This document shows, one piece after another, positions 9,115 through 16,833 of a stretch of DNA of 64,000 nucleotides (its first letter is position 1; the number at the start of each line of letters is the position of its first letter). Made by a program: the position numbers and the translations under genes. Source of the DNA: Frondihabitans sp. PhB188 (GTDB taxonomy: Bacteria; Actinomycetota; Actinomycetes; Actinomycetales; Microbacteriaceae). Where the stretch lies: the NCBI RefSeq assembly GCF_003752365.1, contig NZ_RJUO01000001.1, positions 186,001 to 250,000 on the forward strand, read 5' to 3'. Below the pieces are notes generated by a model. That model saw only the letters and a list, made by a program, of their open reading frames with translations, did not search any database and was not told the DNA's origin.

Positions 9115-10086
9115 TTACCACGCGTAGTCCTCCGGGGCGGGCTTGTGCCCCGGGAACAGCTCGTCGAGGCGTGCCAGGGCGGCGTCGTCGAGGTGGATGT
9201 CGACGGCGGCGACCGCGGAGTCGAACTGCTCCATGGTGCGCGGGCCGGTGATGGGCCCGGTGACCCCGGGCTGGTGGAGCAGCCACGCGAGGGCGAGCTC
9301 GCCGGGGGCGTGGCCGAGTTCCTGCGCCAGCGTCTCGTACGACTCGAGCTGCTCGCGGTGCGCGTCGACGAACTCCTTCGAGCGTCCGGTCAGGCGGCGC
9401 TTGCCCGAGGACTCCTTGCCGACGATCCCGCCCAGGATGCCGCCGTGCAGGGGCGACCAGGGAATGACGCCGAGACCGTAGTGGCGGGCGGCGGGCAGCA
9501 CCTCGAGCTCGATGTCGCGGGCGACGAGGTTGTAGAGCGACTGCTCCGAGACCAGGCCCAGGAAGTGCCGGGCCTTCGCGGCCTCCTGCGCTTGCGCTAT
9601 GTGCCAGCCGGCGAAGTTGCTCGACCCGGCGTAGAGGATCTTGCCCTGAGTGACGGCGACCTCGATGGCGGTCCAGATCTCGTCCCACGGGGTGTCGCGG
9701 TCGACGTGGTGGAACTGGATCAGATCGATGTGGTCGGTCTGGAGACGCTCGAGGCTGGCGTCGATGGCGTGGCGGATGTTGAAGGCGCTGAGCTTGCCCG
9801 AGTTCGGCCAGTCGCCCATGTCGCCGTAGAGCTTGGTGGCGAGCACGGTCTTGTCGCGGCGGCCGCCGCCCTGGGCGAACCAGCGGCCGATGATCGACTC
9901 GGTGGCTCCCTTGCCCACCGAGCCGCCGTAGACGTTGGCGGTGTCGAAGAAGTTGACGCCCTTGTCGTGAGCGGCGTCCATGATGGCGTGGCTGTCGGCC
10001 TCGCTGGTCTCGGGACCGAAGTTCATGGTGCCGAGGATGGCGCGGGAGACGGACAACCCTGTGCGTCCGAGGTGTGTGTATTCCAT
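9115..10086 (-). CDS. aldo/keto reductase
   Basis: Protein of 323 residues starting MEYTHLGRTGLSVSRAILGT. Catalytic positions are seen in 'NFFDTANVYGGSVGKG' (Asp, Tyr), 'TVLATKLYGD' (Lys) and 'DLIQFHHVDRDTPW' (His); the cofactor segment is 'VTGPITGPRTMEQF'. It is the first gene of a two-reductase minus-strand unit. The palindrome GTGAGCGCTCAC lies 25-36 bp upstream of its ATG, identical to that before the reductase at 7082, which suggests a common LacI-type regulator. Likely an NADPH-dependent cytoplasmic oxidoreductase of sugars or carbonyl compounds; substrate not inferable. Confidence 0.9.
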   Translation of the reverse strand: MEYTHLGRTGLSVSRAILGTMNFGPETSEADSHAIMDAAHDKGVNFFDTANVYGGSVGKGATESIIGRWFAQGGGRRDKTVLATKLYGDMGDWPNSGKLSAFNIRHAIDASLERLQTDHIDLIQFHHVDRDTPWDEIWTAIEVAVTQGKILYAGSSNFAGWHIAQAQEAAKARHFLGLVSEQSLYNLVARDIELEVLPAARHYGLGVIPWSPLHGGILGGIVGKESSGKRRLTGRSKEFVDAHREQLESYETLAQELGHAPGELALAWLLHQPGVTGPITGPRTMEQFDSAVAAVDIHLDDAALARLDELFPGHKPAPEDYAW

Positions 10087-10111
10087 TGGTCCTGCCTAGA
10101 CCCCTCCGGCC

Positions 10112-10123
10112 GTGAGCGCTCAC
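10112..10123. promoter_or_regulatory. second copy of palindrome GTGAGCGCTCAC
   Basis: Identical to the 12-bp palindrome at 7015-7026. It lies in the divergent gap between an aldo/keto reductase (minus strand, start 10086) and a small membrane protein (plus strand, start 10168), closer to the reductase. Confidence 0.6.
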
Positions 10124-10155
10124 TTCGCACCCCGGGGGTTCCCAAGGGCCGCCGG

Positions 10156-10161
10156 TACGCT
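10156..10161 (+). promoter_or_regulatory. -10 box TACGCT, leaderless promoter candidate
   Basis: TACGCT fits the actinobacterial TAnnnT -10 pattern and lies 6 nt before the ATG at 10168. With no ribosome binding site present, transcription should begin at or very near the start codon. Confidence 0.5.
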
Positions 10162-10167
10162 TCGGTC

Positions 10168-10536
10168 ATGTCGCTGCACGAGCCGCTGCACGAGGCCGAC
10201 CACCCCGCGCACCACCACCGCCTCCGCAACACGCGGATCGCGAGGCGCGCCCGTCTCTTCCGTGCCCGGCTCAACCTGTACCCGCGGCTGCGGACGGCCT
10301 ACAAGGTAGCGATCGGCATCATCGGCTTCGCGGTCGTCATCGCGGGCATCATCCTGATCCCGCTGCCGGGGCCGGGGTGGCTCGTCGTCTTCCTCGGACT
10401 GGCGATCCTCGGCACGGAGTTCCCGGCGGCGCACCGGCTCAACATGTGGGTGCAGCGCAAGGTGCGGGGCGCCATCGCCTGGTTCCAGGCCCGTCGCGCG
10501 CGTCGCCGCGCCCGCAAAGCCGCCCCCACCCCGTAA
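10168..10536 (+). CDS. PGPGW-motif transmembrane protein (TIGR02611-like)
   Basis: Protein of 122 residues. A basic, His-rich N terminus precedes two close hydrophobic helices, 'VAIGIIGFAVVIAGIILIPL' and 'WLVVFLGLAILGTEF', joined by the diagnostic P-G-P-G-W turn. The tail is strongly basic (ARRARRRARKAAPTP). This matches the small actinobacterial 'PGPGW' membrane family of unknown function. The ATG has no Shine-Dalgarno sequence but a TACGCT box 6 nt upstream, so the mRNA is probably leaderless. It is divergent from the reductase unit and followed by a hairpin. Confidence 0.8.
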   Translation: MSLHEPLHEADHPAHHHRLRNTRIARRARLFRARLNLYPRLRTAYKVAIGIIGFAVVIAGIILIPLPGPGWLVVFLGLAILGTEFPAAHRLNMWVQRKVRGAIAWFQARRARRRARKAAPTP

Positions 10537-10573
10537 AGGCGCGGTGCTCGGAGGCGTGAGATGCAAGGCGGAG

Positions 10574-10606
10574 CGCCGCCGACGAGAGCGGAGCTATGTC
10601 GGCGGA
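10574..10606 (+). terminator. hairpin after the PGPGW gene, possible terminator
   Basis: CCGCCGAC (10576-10583) pairs with GTCGGCGG (10598-10605) across a 14-nt loop. No T-run follows, so termination is uncertain. The surrounding 100 bp between the convergent genes contains further GCGGAGC repeats and no gene that I can support. Confidence 0.4.
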
Positions 10607-10642
10607 GCGACAACGCGGCAGATTGCGCCCCCGAGCGCCGCG

Positions 10643-11197
10643 CTAGACCTCGGCGCTCGCCTCGGCTCCCCAGCTCGTGATCTGGCGGGGGACGGCCAGG
10701 TCGTGCCCGCCGACCGGCGCGAGCACCTCGACGGCGGCGACCCGCTCGGCCACGATGCCGCGGGTCGACACGATCCACGAGCCCACCAGCACGCTGTCGT
10801 CGACGGACGAGTGCACGGCGACGCCGGCGACGTCGAAGACCCCGTAGGCGGGCTCGGAGACGGTGACGCGCACGAGGGCGCCGTGGGCGACGGAGGCGTC
10901 GACGGCGGGCGGCTCCGACGGGAGTTCCTGCGCCTGGGCGTCTCGCTCCGCCGAGTGGAAGGTCCGCAGCAGCTGCAGGGTCTTCTGCGGCTTCCTGTTC
11001 GAGTCGAGGGGGTGGCTGCCGAGGCTGTAGCCGCCCAGCGACTGCGAGTGCTTCGACTGGCCGCGCACGGCGAAGACGCCGTACCGCTCGGTGGCGAAGG
11101 TGGCGACGATCGCGTCGTCGGGCTCCATCTCGGCGAGGAACGCCGTGAGCGCCTTGACGTTGCGCTTGGCCGGGGGCTTCAGGTCGTCATCAGTCAC
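10643..11197 (-). CDS. conserved hypothetical protein, unknown function
   Basis: Protein of 184 residues with a GTG start, beginning MTDDDLKPPAKRNVKALTAF. I do not recognise a family with confidence. It has no signal peptide or membrane segment. The central part ('DDAIVATFATERYGVFAVRG', 'GALVRVTVSEPAYGVFDVAG') contains two similar 'YGVF' strands and looks like small beta-barrel domains; the end reads 'VLAPVGGHDLAVPRQITSWG'. The codon pattern is that of the host. Promoter box TACGGT lies 6 nt before the GTG, suggesting leaderless expression. It ends convergently with the PGPGW gene and is divergent from the J-domain gene. Confidence 0.7.
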   Translation of the reverse strand: MTDDDLKPPAKRNVKALTAFLAEMEPDDAIVATFATERYGVFAVRGQSKHSQSLGGYSLGSHPLDSNRKPQKTLQLLRTFHSAERDAQAQELPSEPPAVDASVAHGALVRVTVSEPAYGVFDVAGVAVHSSVDDSVLVGSWIVSTRGIVAERVAAVEVLAPVGGHDLAVPRQITSWGAEASAEV

Positions 11198-11203
11198 GCG
11201 ACA

Positions 11204-11209
11204 ACCGTA
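11204..11209 (-). promoter_or_regulatory. -10 box TACGGT, leaderless promoter candidate
   Basis: On the minus strand TACGGT lies 6 nt before the GTG start of the hypothetical gene 10643-11197. No ribosome binding site is present. Confidence 0.45.
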
Positions 11210-11279
11210 CCCGGGCCGCGATCCCGGCCGTCGCCGATGATTCGGGGCGTTCTCGGATACTGGGGCGATCCCCTCCCGG

Positions 11280-11285
11280 TATCCT
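11280..11285 (+). promoter_or_regulatory. -10 box TATCCT before J-domain gene
   Basis: TATCCT lies 10 nt before the ATG at 11296. No Shine-Dalgarno sequence fits in the interval, so initiation is probably leaderless or nearly so. Confidence 0.45.
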
Positions 11286-11295
11286 CGTGCGACAC

Positions 11296-12213
11296 ATGTC
11301 AGACAGCCCCGCTTCCGCCACGCCCTACGAGGTCCTGGGCGTCTCGCCCGCCGCCAGCCAGGACGAACTGCGTCGGGCCTACCGGCGGCTGGCACGCCAG
11401 ACGCATCCCGACCTCGGCGGCACTCCCGAGAGGTTCCGGCGCGTGCAGCTCGCCTGGGAGCTCGTCGGCTCCGTCGACGATCGGGCCCGGTACGACAGCG
11501 GGCGGCCCGCCGCCCGTGAATCGCAGCGTGAGGGGCACACCTGGGCGCCCGCTCCGCCGCGGCGCCGCACCGAGTCGAAGCCCCGCGCCCGCGCGTTCGG
11601 CCACCCGGGCGGGCAGGCGCGCGAGCTGTACCTGGCTCTGCTGCACGAGTGGGTCGGCCGCGGCGAGACCGTCGACGACCCGTACGACACGGTGCTGGTG
11701 CGCTCGGCGCCGGGTGAGATCCGTCGGTGCCTGGCGAAGGCGCTGGCCGAAGAGGCGACGGCGACCGCCATCGGCGAGCTCGGCATCGCCTACACGGTCT
11801 GGAGCGACGTCTCCGCGCGCGCCGAGGTGAAGCTCGACCACGTCGTGCTGGCCCCGACCGGCGTGTACGCGATCCGGTCCGACGACTGGGGCGGCCGGGT
11901 GTCGGCTGTGAAGGGCGAGCTCGTGGGCGACGGCGTCCCGCCCGACGAGCAGCCGGTGCGCGCGCTGACCCGGAGCGCCCGCGCATTCGCCAAGACCAGC
12001 CGGGTGCCCTTCACGGCCCTGCTGGTCGTGGTGCCCGACGACGCCGCCGGCGATCCGGTCGAGCCGATCGGCAAGGGGCGCCGGAACTCGGCGTACCTCG
12101 TGCGCCGATCCGTGCTCCCGCACCTGCTGCGAGAGGGGCTCGACCCCGAGGCTCCGCGGGTCGACGTCTTCGAGCTGCGCGACCGCCTGCAGCAGTCCGT
12201 CCGGTTCGTCTGA
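11296..12213 (+). CDS. J-domain protein with a NERD-like C-terminal region
   Basis: Protein of 305 residues. Residues 9-67 form a J domain ('PYEVLGVSPAASQDELRRAY') with the His-Pro-Asp motif at about 37-39 (QTHPDLGG), the signature that stimulates Hsp70/DnaK. The Gly/Phe and zinc regions of DnaJ are absent. From about residue 125 the sequence resembles nuclease-related NERD domains ('KLDHVVLAPTGVYAIRSDDW', then 'VPFTALLVVVPDD'). A J domain joined to such a region suggests a specialised co-chaperone or nucleic-acid-associated protein, but whether the second region is catalytic is uncertain. Probably leaderless, from the TATCCT box at 11280. Confidence 0.75.
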   Translation: MSDSPASATPYEVLGVSPAASQDELRRAYRRLARQTHPDLGGTPERFRRVQLAWELVGSVDDRARYDSGRPAARESQREGHTWAPAPPRRRTESKPRARAFGHPGGQARELYLALLHEWVGRGETVDDPYDTVLVRSAPGEIRRCLAKALAEEATATAIGELGIAYTVWSDVSARAEVKLDHVVLAPTGVYAIRSDDWGGRVSAVKGELVGDGVPPDEQPVRALTRSARAFAKTSRVPFTALLVVVPDDAAGDPVEPIGKGRRNSAYLVRRSVLPHLLREGLDPEAPRVDVFELRDRLQQSVRFV

Positions 12214-12241
12214 CCCCCCGCCCGGCCGGGAGCAGGCGCGG

Positions 12242-12934
12242 TCAGCGGAACGTGTACGCGACCGGCAGGTCGTCGGGCACGCCGCCGGGCTGCGCGAACG
12301 CCACCTCGACACCCGTCTGCAGGGCCGCCCGCAGCAGTCCGGCGCGCGTCGGCACGAGCGCCAGACGGTCGGCGTCGTCGAGCCCGAGGTCGCCGACCTC
12401 GCCCAGCCAGGGCGCCCCGCGCAGGGCGACCACCGTCTGCTCGCCGAAGCCCGCGTCGCCGAGCGTCAGCACGCCGACGCGGCCCGCCCGCAGCGACCGC
12501 ACGGTGTCGCGCACGCCGAGGCCGTCGTACCGGGTCGGCGCGCCACCGCCGTCGACGGTGCCGAACGCGGCCAGCACCGGCGCCACGTCGGGCACGAAGC
12601 CCGTGCCTCCGGTGTCGTGCCCGGCGCGGTCGCCGAGCAGGAGCTCGCTGAGCAGGAGACCGCCGTCGCGGGCGACGACGAAGCGGCTGGCGCGGCCCGG
12701 GACATCCGGCGCGACGGCCATGGCGGCGTCGATCGCGTCGATGTCGGGTTCGGGTGCGCCGGCCGACCAGAGGCGCTGGCGGAGGGTGTGGCGGCGCGAG
12801 TCGAGCCAGCCGTCGGGCCGGGTGCGGTCGCCCTGGACGGTCAGGTGGGCCCACGACGTGAGCGGACCGCCGAGTGCGACGTCCGCCAGCGCGCGGTGCA
12901 GCGCCTCGGGAACGGACACGCGGGTGTCGGTCAT
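12242..12934 (-). CDS. short Rv2629/baeRF-like protein (putative ribosome-associated)
   Basis: Protein of 230 residues starting MTDTRVSVPEALHRALADVA. The first half ('PLTSWAHLTVQGDRTRPDGW', 'FVVARDGGLLLSELLLG') and last third ('VRSLRAGRVGVLTLGD', 'ADRLALVPTRAGLLRAALQT') resemble the N- and C-terminal parts of Rv2629 and the bacterial archaeo-eukaryotic release-factor-like family. Those proteins are usually about 370 residues; this one lacks most of the middle domain. GAGG lies before the ATG. The role in the family is uncertain (ribosome or hibernation-linked). The assignment rests on remembered sequence patterns and is tentative. Divergent from the VOC gene. Confidence 0.5.
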   Translation of the reverse strand: MTDTRVSVPEALHRALADVALGGPLTSWAHLTVQGDRTRPDGWLDSRRHTLRQRLWSAGAPEPDIDAIDAAMAVAPDVPGRASRFVVARDGGLLLSELLLGDRAGHDTGGTGFVPDVAPVLAAFGTVDGGGAPTRYDGLGVRDTVRSLRAGRVGVLTLGDAGFGEQTVVALRGAPWLGEVGDLGLDDADRLALVPTRAGLLRAALQTGVEVAFAQPGGVPDDLPVAYTFR

Positions 12935-13042
12935 CGAATCCTCACTGATCCTCGGGATGGTGGGTTCCCGAGTCGTTCGAGAGCATCCCGACATCGAACC
13001 ACCAGTGGCATGCTGATGCAACATCGACACGAAGGAGTCGTC

Positions 13043-13423
13043 ATGCTCACCACGTCTCACGCGTTCTCCGGTTTCGCCGTCCGCGACGTCAACGCCGCTC
13101 GGGAGTTCTACGGGGGAGTGCTCGGGTTCTCCGTCGAGCAGAACGGGATGGGGATCCTCGACATCGCGCTTCCCGGCGGCGCCCACGTCATCGCCTACCC
13201 GAAGGACGACCACGTGCCCGCCGTCTTCACGATCCTCAACTTCGAGGTCGCCGACATCGACGCGGCGGTCGACGAGCTCGAGGCCGCCGGGGTCTCGCTC
13301 GAGAACTACGGCGGCTGGGCCGACGAGCGCGGCATCATGCGCGGCAAGGCGGCCGATCGGGGGCCCGACATCGCCTGGTTCCTCGACCCCTCGGGCAACA
13401 TCCTCTCGGTTCTCGCCAACTGA
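13043..13423 (+). CDS. VOC-family (glyoxalase/bleomycin-resistance-like) protein
   Basis: Protein of 126 residues, a single VOC module with paired beta-alpha-beta-beta-beta units: 'FSGFAVRDVNAAREFYGGVL' at the start and 'DIAWFLDPSGNILSVL' at the end, the latter carrying the usual Asp-Pro-x-Gly-Asn. Such proteins bind a metal as dimers and act as lyases, dioxygenases or drug-binding proteins; nothing here identifies which. A GAAGGAG site at 13031 supports the start. Monocistronic in appearance, divergent from the Rv2629-like gene. Confidence 0.88.
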   Translation: MLTTSHAFSGFAVRDVNAAREFYGGVLGFSVEQNGMGILDIALPGGAHVIAYPKDDHVPAVFTILNFEVADIDAAVDELEAAGVSLENYGGWADERGIMRGKAADRGPDIAWFLDPSGNILSVLAN

Positions 13424-13464
13424 GCCGCTGTCCGGTCGAGCCGCGGTCGACCTGACGGCCCGGG

Positions 13465-13470
13465 TATCCT
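13465..13470 (+). promoter_or_regulatory. -10 box TATCCT, leaderless promoter candidate
   Basis: TATCCT lies 9 nt before the ATG at 13480, with no ribosome binding site between them. Confidence 0.5.
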
Positions 13471-13479
13471 GGCTGGGCC

Positions 13480-13986
13480 ATGCCAGCTGACCAGACGGAC
13501 CCGACGCCGCCCTCAGAGCCGACGCGCCCCGCAGTCCCGACGCCGCCCGCGGTCCCGACGCCGCCCGCGGTCCCGACGCCGCCCGCGGTCCCGCCGCCGC
13601 CCGCGGCCCCGCCGCCGCCCGCGGTGACGTCCATGTCGCTCCGAGCCGAGCGCCTGCGCCGCCGCATGGCGCAAGCCGCCGGGGCACGCGTCGACGGGGC
13701 CGATCCGGGCCTCTCGCCGGCGCCGGCCGTGCGCGACCCCGGGCTGACGAACCGCTTCGCGATCGCGGGCATCATCGTCGGGATCGGCGCGGTCTTCGTC
13801 AGCGGCTTCTACGTGCTCCCGGCGCTCGGCCTGGTCTTCGGCGCCCTCGGCCTCCACCGGTCGCGCGTGCTCGTCGCCCGGGGCAAGGCGGCCTTCGGGC
13901 GCCGCCGCTCGCTCTGGGCGATGGGGCTCGGCCTCTTCGGCGTCGCCCAGTACTCCTACCTCCTGTTCGTCGCACCGCTGTTCTGA
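13480..13986 (+). CDS. proline-rich DUF4190-like membrane protein
   Basis: Protein of 168 residues. The first 50 residues are almost entirely Pro, Ala, Thr and Val in six-residue units (TPPAVP), encoded by an 18-bp DNA repeat. A basic segment follows ('LRAERLRRRMAQAAG'), then two hydrophobic helices ('FAIAGIIVGIGAVFVSGFYV' and 'MGLGLFGVAQYSYLLFVAPL') with a Gly-rich connection 'LGLVFGALGLHRSRV', the pattern of DUF4190 proteins. The Pro-rich tail is predicted cytoplasmic and could vary in length between strains. Function unknown. Leaderless start inferred from TATCCT at 13465. Confidence 0.75.
   Translation: MPADQTDPTPPSEPTRPAVPTPPAVPTPPAVPTPPAVPPPPAAPPPPAVTSMSLRAERLRRRMAQAAGARVDGADPGLSPAPAVRDPGLTNRFAIAGIIVGIGAVFVSGFYVLPALGLVFGALGLHRSRVLVARGKAAFGRRRSLWAMGLGLFGVAQYSYLLFVAPLF
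13531..13620 (+). repeat. five copies of an 18-bp in-frame coding repeat
   Basis: Five consecutive 18-bp units of the type GCGGTCCCGACGCCGCCC start at 13531, 13549, 13567, 13585 and 13603. They encode the Pro-rich hexapeptides of the membrane protein. Being in frame, copy-number changes would not break the gene. Confidence 0.9.
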
Positions 13987-14044
13987 TCCGGTCGAGGGCG
14001 GCGCTGGTCGATCACCCGGCGCCAACAGTGGCAAGCTTCATGGT

Positions 14045-14880
14045 GTGACTGTTCACGGACCCGCCGACGGCTGGGTCGTCGCGCCCGACGGCCGCAAGTA
14101 CTGGGGCAAGGCCGGTGCGGCCGGTCTCCTGATCGTCGACTCCCAGCACCGCGTCCTCCTGCAGCACCGCGTCGCATGGAGCCACTTCGGAGGCACCTGG
14201 GGCATTCCCGGCGGTGCCCGGCAGTTCGACGAGTCCGCCGTCGACGGAGCCCTCCGCGAGAGCGCCGAAGAAGCCTCCGTGCCCGCCGACGCCCTCCGCA
14301 TCGAGTTCACCTCGGCCGTCGACCTCGGCTTCTGGTCGTACACGACCGTCGTCGCCACGGCGAGAGCGAGGCGCTCGAGTGGGTGCCGGTCGACGACGTC
14401 GACGCACTCCCGCTCCACCCCGGATTCGCCGCGTCGTGGCAGGGCCTCCGACCGCTGCTCGACGCCCGCGTCGCCCTGATCGTCGACGCCGCCAACGTCG
14501 TCGGCTCGAAGCCCGACGGCTGGTGGCGCGACCGGGTGGGCGCGACCGAGCGCCTCGCCGCCGACCTGGGCCGCCTCGCCGCCGGGGGAGTCCCCGGCGC
14601 CGTCCTGACCGACGCCCCGCTCGTCGCGACACGCTGGCCCGGCATCGTGCTCGTCGTCGAAGGAGAGGCGAAGGCCGCGCAGGAACTCCCGGCCCCCGAC
14701 CTCCTGACCGTCGTCCGGGCCCCGGCCGACGGCGACTCCGCCGTGGTCGCCGAGGCCCGGGCCCGCGTCGGCTCGGCCCGGGTCGTCGTGGTGACCGCCG
14801 ACCGGGAGCTCGCCTCGCGCTCGGCGGCCGTCGGGGCGACGGTGATCGGGCCGTCGGCGCTGCGCGACCTGCTCGCCTAG
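14045..14880 (+). pseudogene. NUDIX hydrolase-NYN (YacP-like) fusion interrupted by a frameshift
   Basis: The GTG-started frame encodes a NUDIX domain with the box 'GGTWGIPGGARQFDESAVDG' continuing to 'ALRESAEEASV', but loses homology near base 14360. The NUDIX fold resumes in another frame from about 14363 ('ESEALEWVPVDDVDALPLHP') and leads into a PIN/NYN-like domain ('VALIVDAANVVGSKPDGWWR', 'TDAPLVATRW', 'VVVVTADREL') up to the stop at 14880. The residues normally found between the two NUDIX strands are also missing, so a deletion not divisible by three is likely. The intact ancestor would be about 285 residues, joining nucleotide hydrolysis to an RNase-like domain. A sequencing error is the alternative. 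Confidence 0.7.
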
Positions 14881-14922
14881 GCGGGCGCCCGAGTTCCTGC
14901 GCCGTGCGCCCTGCACGACGCG

Positions 14923-14956
14923 GAACGGCCGCCCACCCGGGGGTGGACGGCCGTTC
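14923..14956. terminator. bidirectional terminator hairpin
   Basis: A 16-bp stem with one mismatch, GAACGGCCGCCCACCC (14923-14938) and GGGTGGACGGCCGTTC (14941-14956), has a 2-nt loop. It separates the convergent NUDIX and protease genes. Confidence 0.85.
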
Positions 14957-14970
14957 GGTGACGCGGGTGG

Positions 14971-16647
14971 CTAGAGAGCCGGGCCCTCGCCGAGGGTGAC
15001 GGTGACGGTGTGGCTGGCACCGGCCGAGTCGGTGTAGGTCACCGAGACGGAGTCGCCCGGGTCGTGCGACTGCACGGCGTCGGTCAGCGAGGTCGAGTCG
15101 GTGACCGTCGTGCTGCCGAGCTTCGTGATGGTGTCGCCGGCGACGAGCCCGGCCTTGGCGGCCGCGCTGCCCGAGACGGTTCCGGCGATGGTGACGCCGC
15201 TGCCGGTCGTGCCGGTCGAGGTGGACGAGATCTGCGCGCCCAGGAAGGCCGGCAGGCCGATCTGGATCGTGCTGGTCGACGTGCCGTCGAGGACCTTACC
15301 GGCGATGGTGAGGGCGTCCGAGATCGGGATGGCGTAGCCGGTCGTGTCGGAGGTGCCCGACGAGGCGGCCGTGATGATCCCGACGACCTTGCCGTCCGAA
15401 TTGCGGAGCGGGCCGCCGGAGTCGCCCGAGACCACGTCGGCGCTGACCTCGATCAGGTTCGACAGCGACTCGGTGCCGGTGCCGGACTCGCTCTGCACGG
15501 TGATGGACTGCTTGGTCGCGAGGACGGTGCCCTTCGCCGTGACGAGGCTGCCGGTGCCCTCCGCGTTGCCGGTGGAGTGGACCGTGTCGTCGGTCGAGAC
15601 GGTGGCGTTCTGGCCGAAGGAGACCGTCTGCAGCCCGCTCGCGTCTTCGAGCTTGAGCACGGCGACGTCGTTCGTTGCGTCGGTGCCGACGACCTTGGCC
15701 GTGTACGACTTGCCGGTCGAGACCACCGTGACGGTGATGCTCGTGGCGCCCTCGACGACGTGGTTGTTGGTGAGGATCTCGCCGTCGCTGGTCATGACCA
15801 TGCCGGTTCCGGCCGACTTCGACGACTCGTCGTAGTCGAGGGTCGACACGATCGTGACGACGCCCTGCTTCTCGGCGGACGTGGCCGCGGTGGCGTCGGC
15901 GGGAACGGTGCCGGTGCCGGAGCTCGACCCGTCGCTCGACGAGCCGCCGGAGCCGGGCAGCGTGCCCTGGCCGAAGCCGTAGGTGCCGCCTGTCGAACCC
16001 GATCCGGATGATCCGGAGCCGCTCGACCCGTTCGGGAGCTGCAGCGTCTGGCTCTGGCCGGCGGCGTCGGCCGCCTTCTCACCGGTGGAGTGGCCGAGCG
16101 CGAAAACGCCGCCGGCTGCTCCGACGATGATGACGCCCGCCGCGGCCGCGCCGACGATGGTCATCCAGCGCTTCGGCTTGCGCTTGGCGTTCTGGAATGC
16201 GGGCGGCACCGGGGCGCCGTAGCCGGAGGGCGCCTGGCCGTAGTAGCCGGGCTGCTGAGCGTAGCCGGGCTGCTGGCCGTACCCGGGCTGCTGGCCGTAG
16301 GGCTGGCCGTACTGCCGCTGCCCGTACTGCTGCTGCCCGTACGGCTGCTGGCCGTAGCCGGCCCGCTGCTGGGCCGCGTAGCCGTCGGCGCCCATCTCGG
16401 ACCACTCCGAGCCCGCGGCGGGTGGCGCCTGCTGCGGTGCGCCCTGCTGCGGGGCCGCCTCGCTCACGTAGTGGGCGGGCGTCGGGCCGGTGCGGTGCGG
16501 GAGCGTGTGGGCCGTGGGGAGCTCTTCGGTGGCGCCATCGGCTGCGGCCTCGTTCTCGGGGGCCGACGTCGGCGTCGTGCTCTCCTCGCCCTGGGAGTCT
16601 TCGGGGGCTCCAGAAGCACCGGGCGTGGTGTTGCTGCTGTCGTTCAT
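14971..16647 (-). CDS. HtrA/DegP-like membrane-anchored serine protease with PDZ domain
   Basis: Protein of 558 residues. Residues 1-160 are a cytoplasmic low-complexity region, acidic at first and then rich in Gln, Tyr, Gly and Pro ('YGQQPYGQQQYGQ'). One membrane helix follows ('WMTIVGAAAAGVIIVGAAGG'), then a Ser/Gly linker and a trypsin-like domain. Catalytic residues are visible as His in 'LTNNHVV', Asp in 'TNDVAVL' and Ser in 'SGDSGGPL'. A C-terminal PDZ domain covers about the last 95 residues ('AAKAGLVAGDTITKLGSTTV'). Actinobacterial HtrA/PepD proteins degrade or chaperone misfolded exported proteins. AGGAAGG before the ATG at 16647 decides the start. Confidence 0.93.
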   Translation of the reverse strand: MNDSSNTTPGASGAPEDSQGEESTTPTSAPENEAAADGATEELPTAHTLPHRTGPTPAHYVSEAAPQQGAPQQAPPAAGSEWSEMGADGYAAQQRAGYGQQPYGQQQYGQRQYGQPYGQQPGYGQQPGYAQQPGYYGQAPSGYGAPVPPAFQNAKRKPKRWMTIVGAAAAGVIIVGAAGGVFALGHSTGEKAADAAGQSQTLQLPNGSSGSGSSGSGSTGGTYGFGQGTLPGSGGSSSDGSSSGTGTVPADATAATSAEKQGVVTIVSTLDYDESSKSAGTGMVMTSDGEILTNNHVVEGATSITVTVVSTGKSYTAKVVGTDATNDVAVLKLEDASGLQTVSFGQNATVSTDDTVHSTGNAEGTGSLVTAKGTVLATKQSITVQSESGTGTESLSNLIEVSADVVSGDSGGPLRNSDGKVVGIITAASSGTSDTTGYAIPISDALTIAGKVLDGTSTSTIQIGLPAFLGAQISSTSTGTTGSGVTIAGTVSGSAAAKAGLVAGDTITKLGSTTVTDSTSLTDAVQSHDPGDSVSVTYTDSAGASHTVTVTLGEGPAL

Positions 16648-16833
16648 GATTGCCTTCCTGGGGCGGGTGGTGACGTGAATCCATACAAAGCGCCCAGTCA
16701 TGGAAATCCCTATGACGACTCTGAGCGACAGTGGTGAAGACGGCAATAACCAGCCCAATGCCCGAACCTGCGAAATCCGGTGCTGAAGCTCGGTAACGAT
16801 TCCGCTACGCTTGGGGGCCACAGGAGGTCCACG

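Noticed and set aside
14345-14375. Programmed ribosomal frameshifting in the NUDIX-NYN gene
   Set aside because: No slippery heptamer or following stem-loop is visible, and residues are missing at the junction, so a deletion or sequencing error is simpler.
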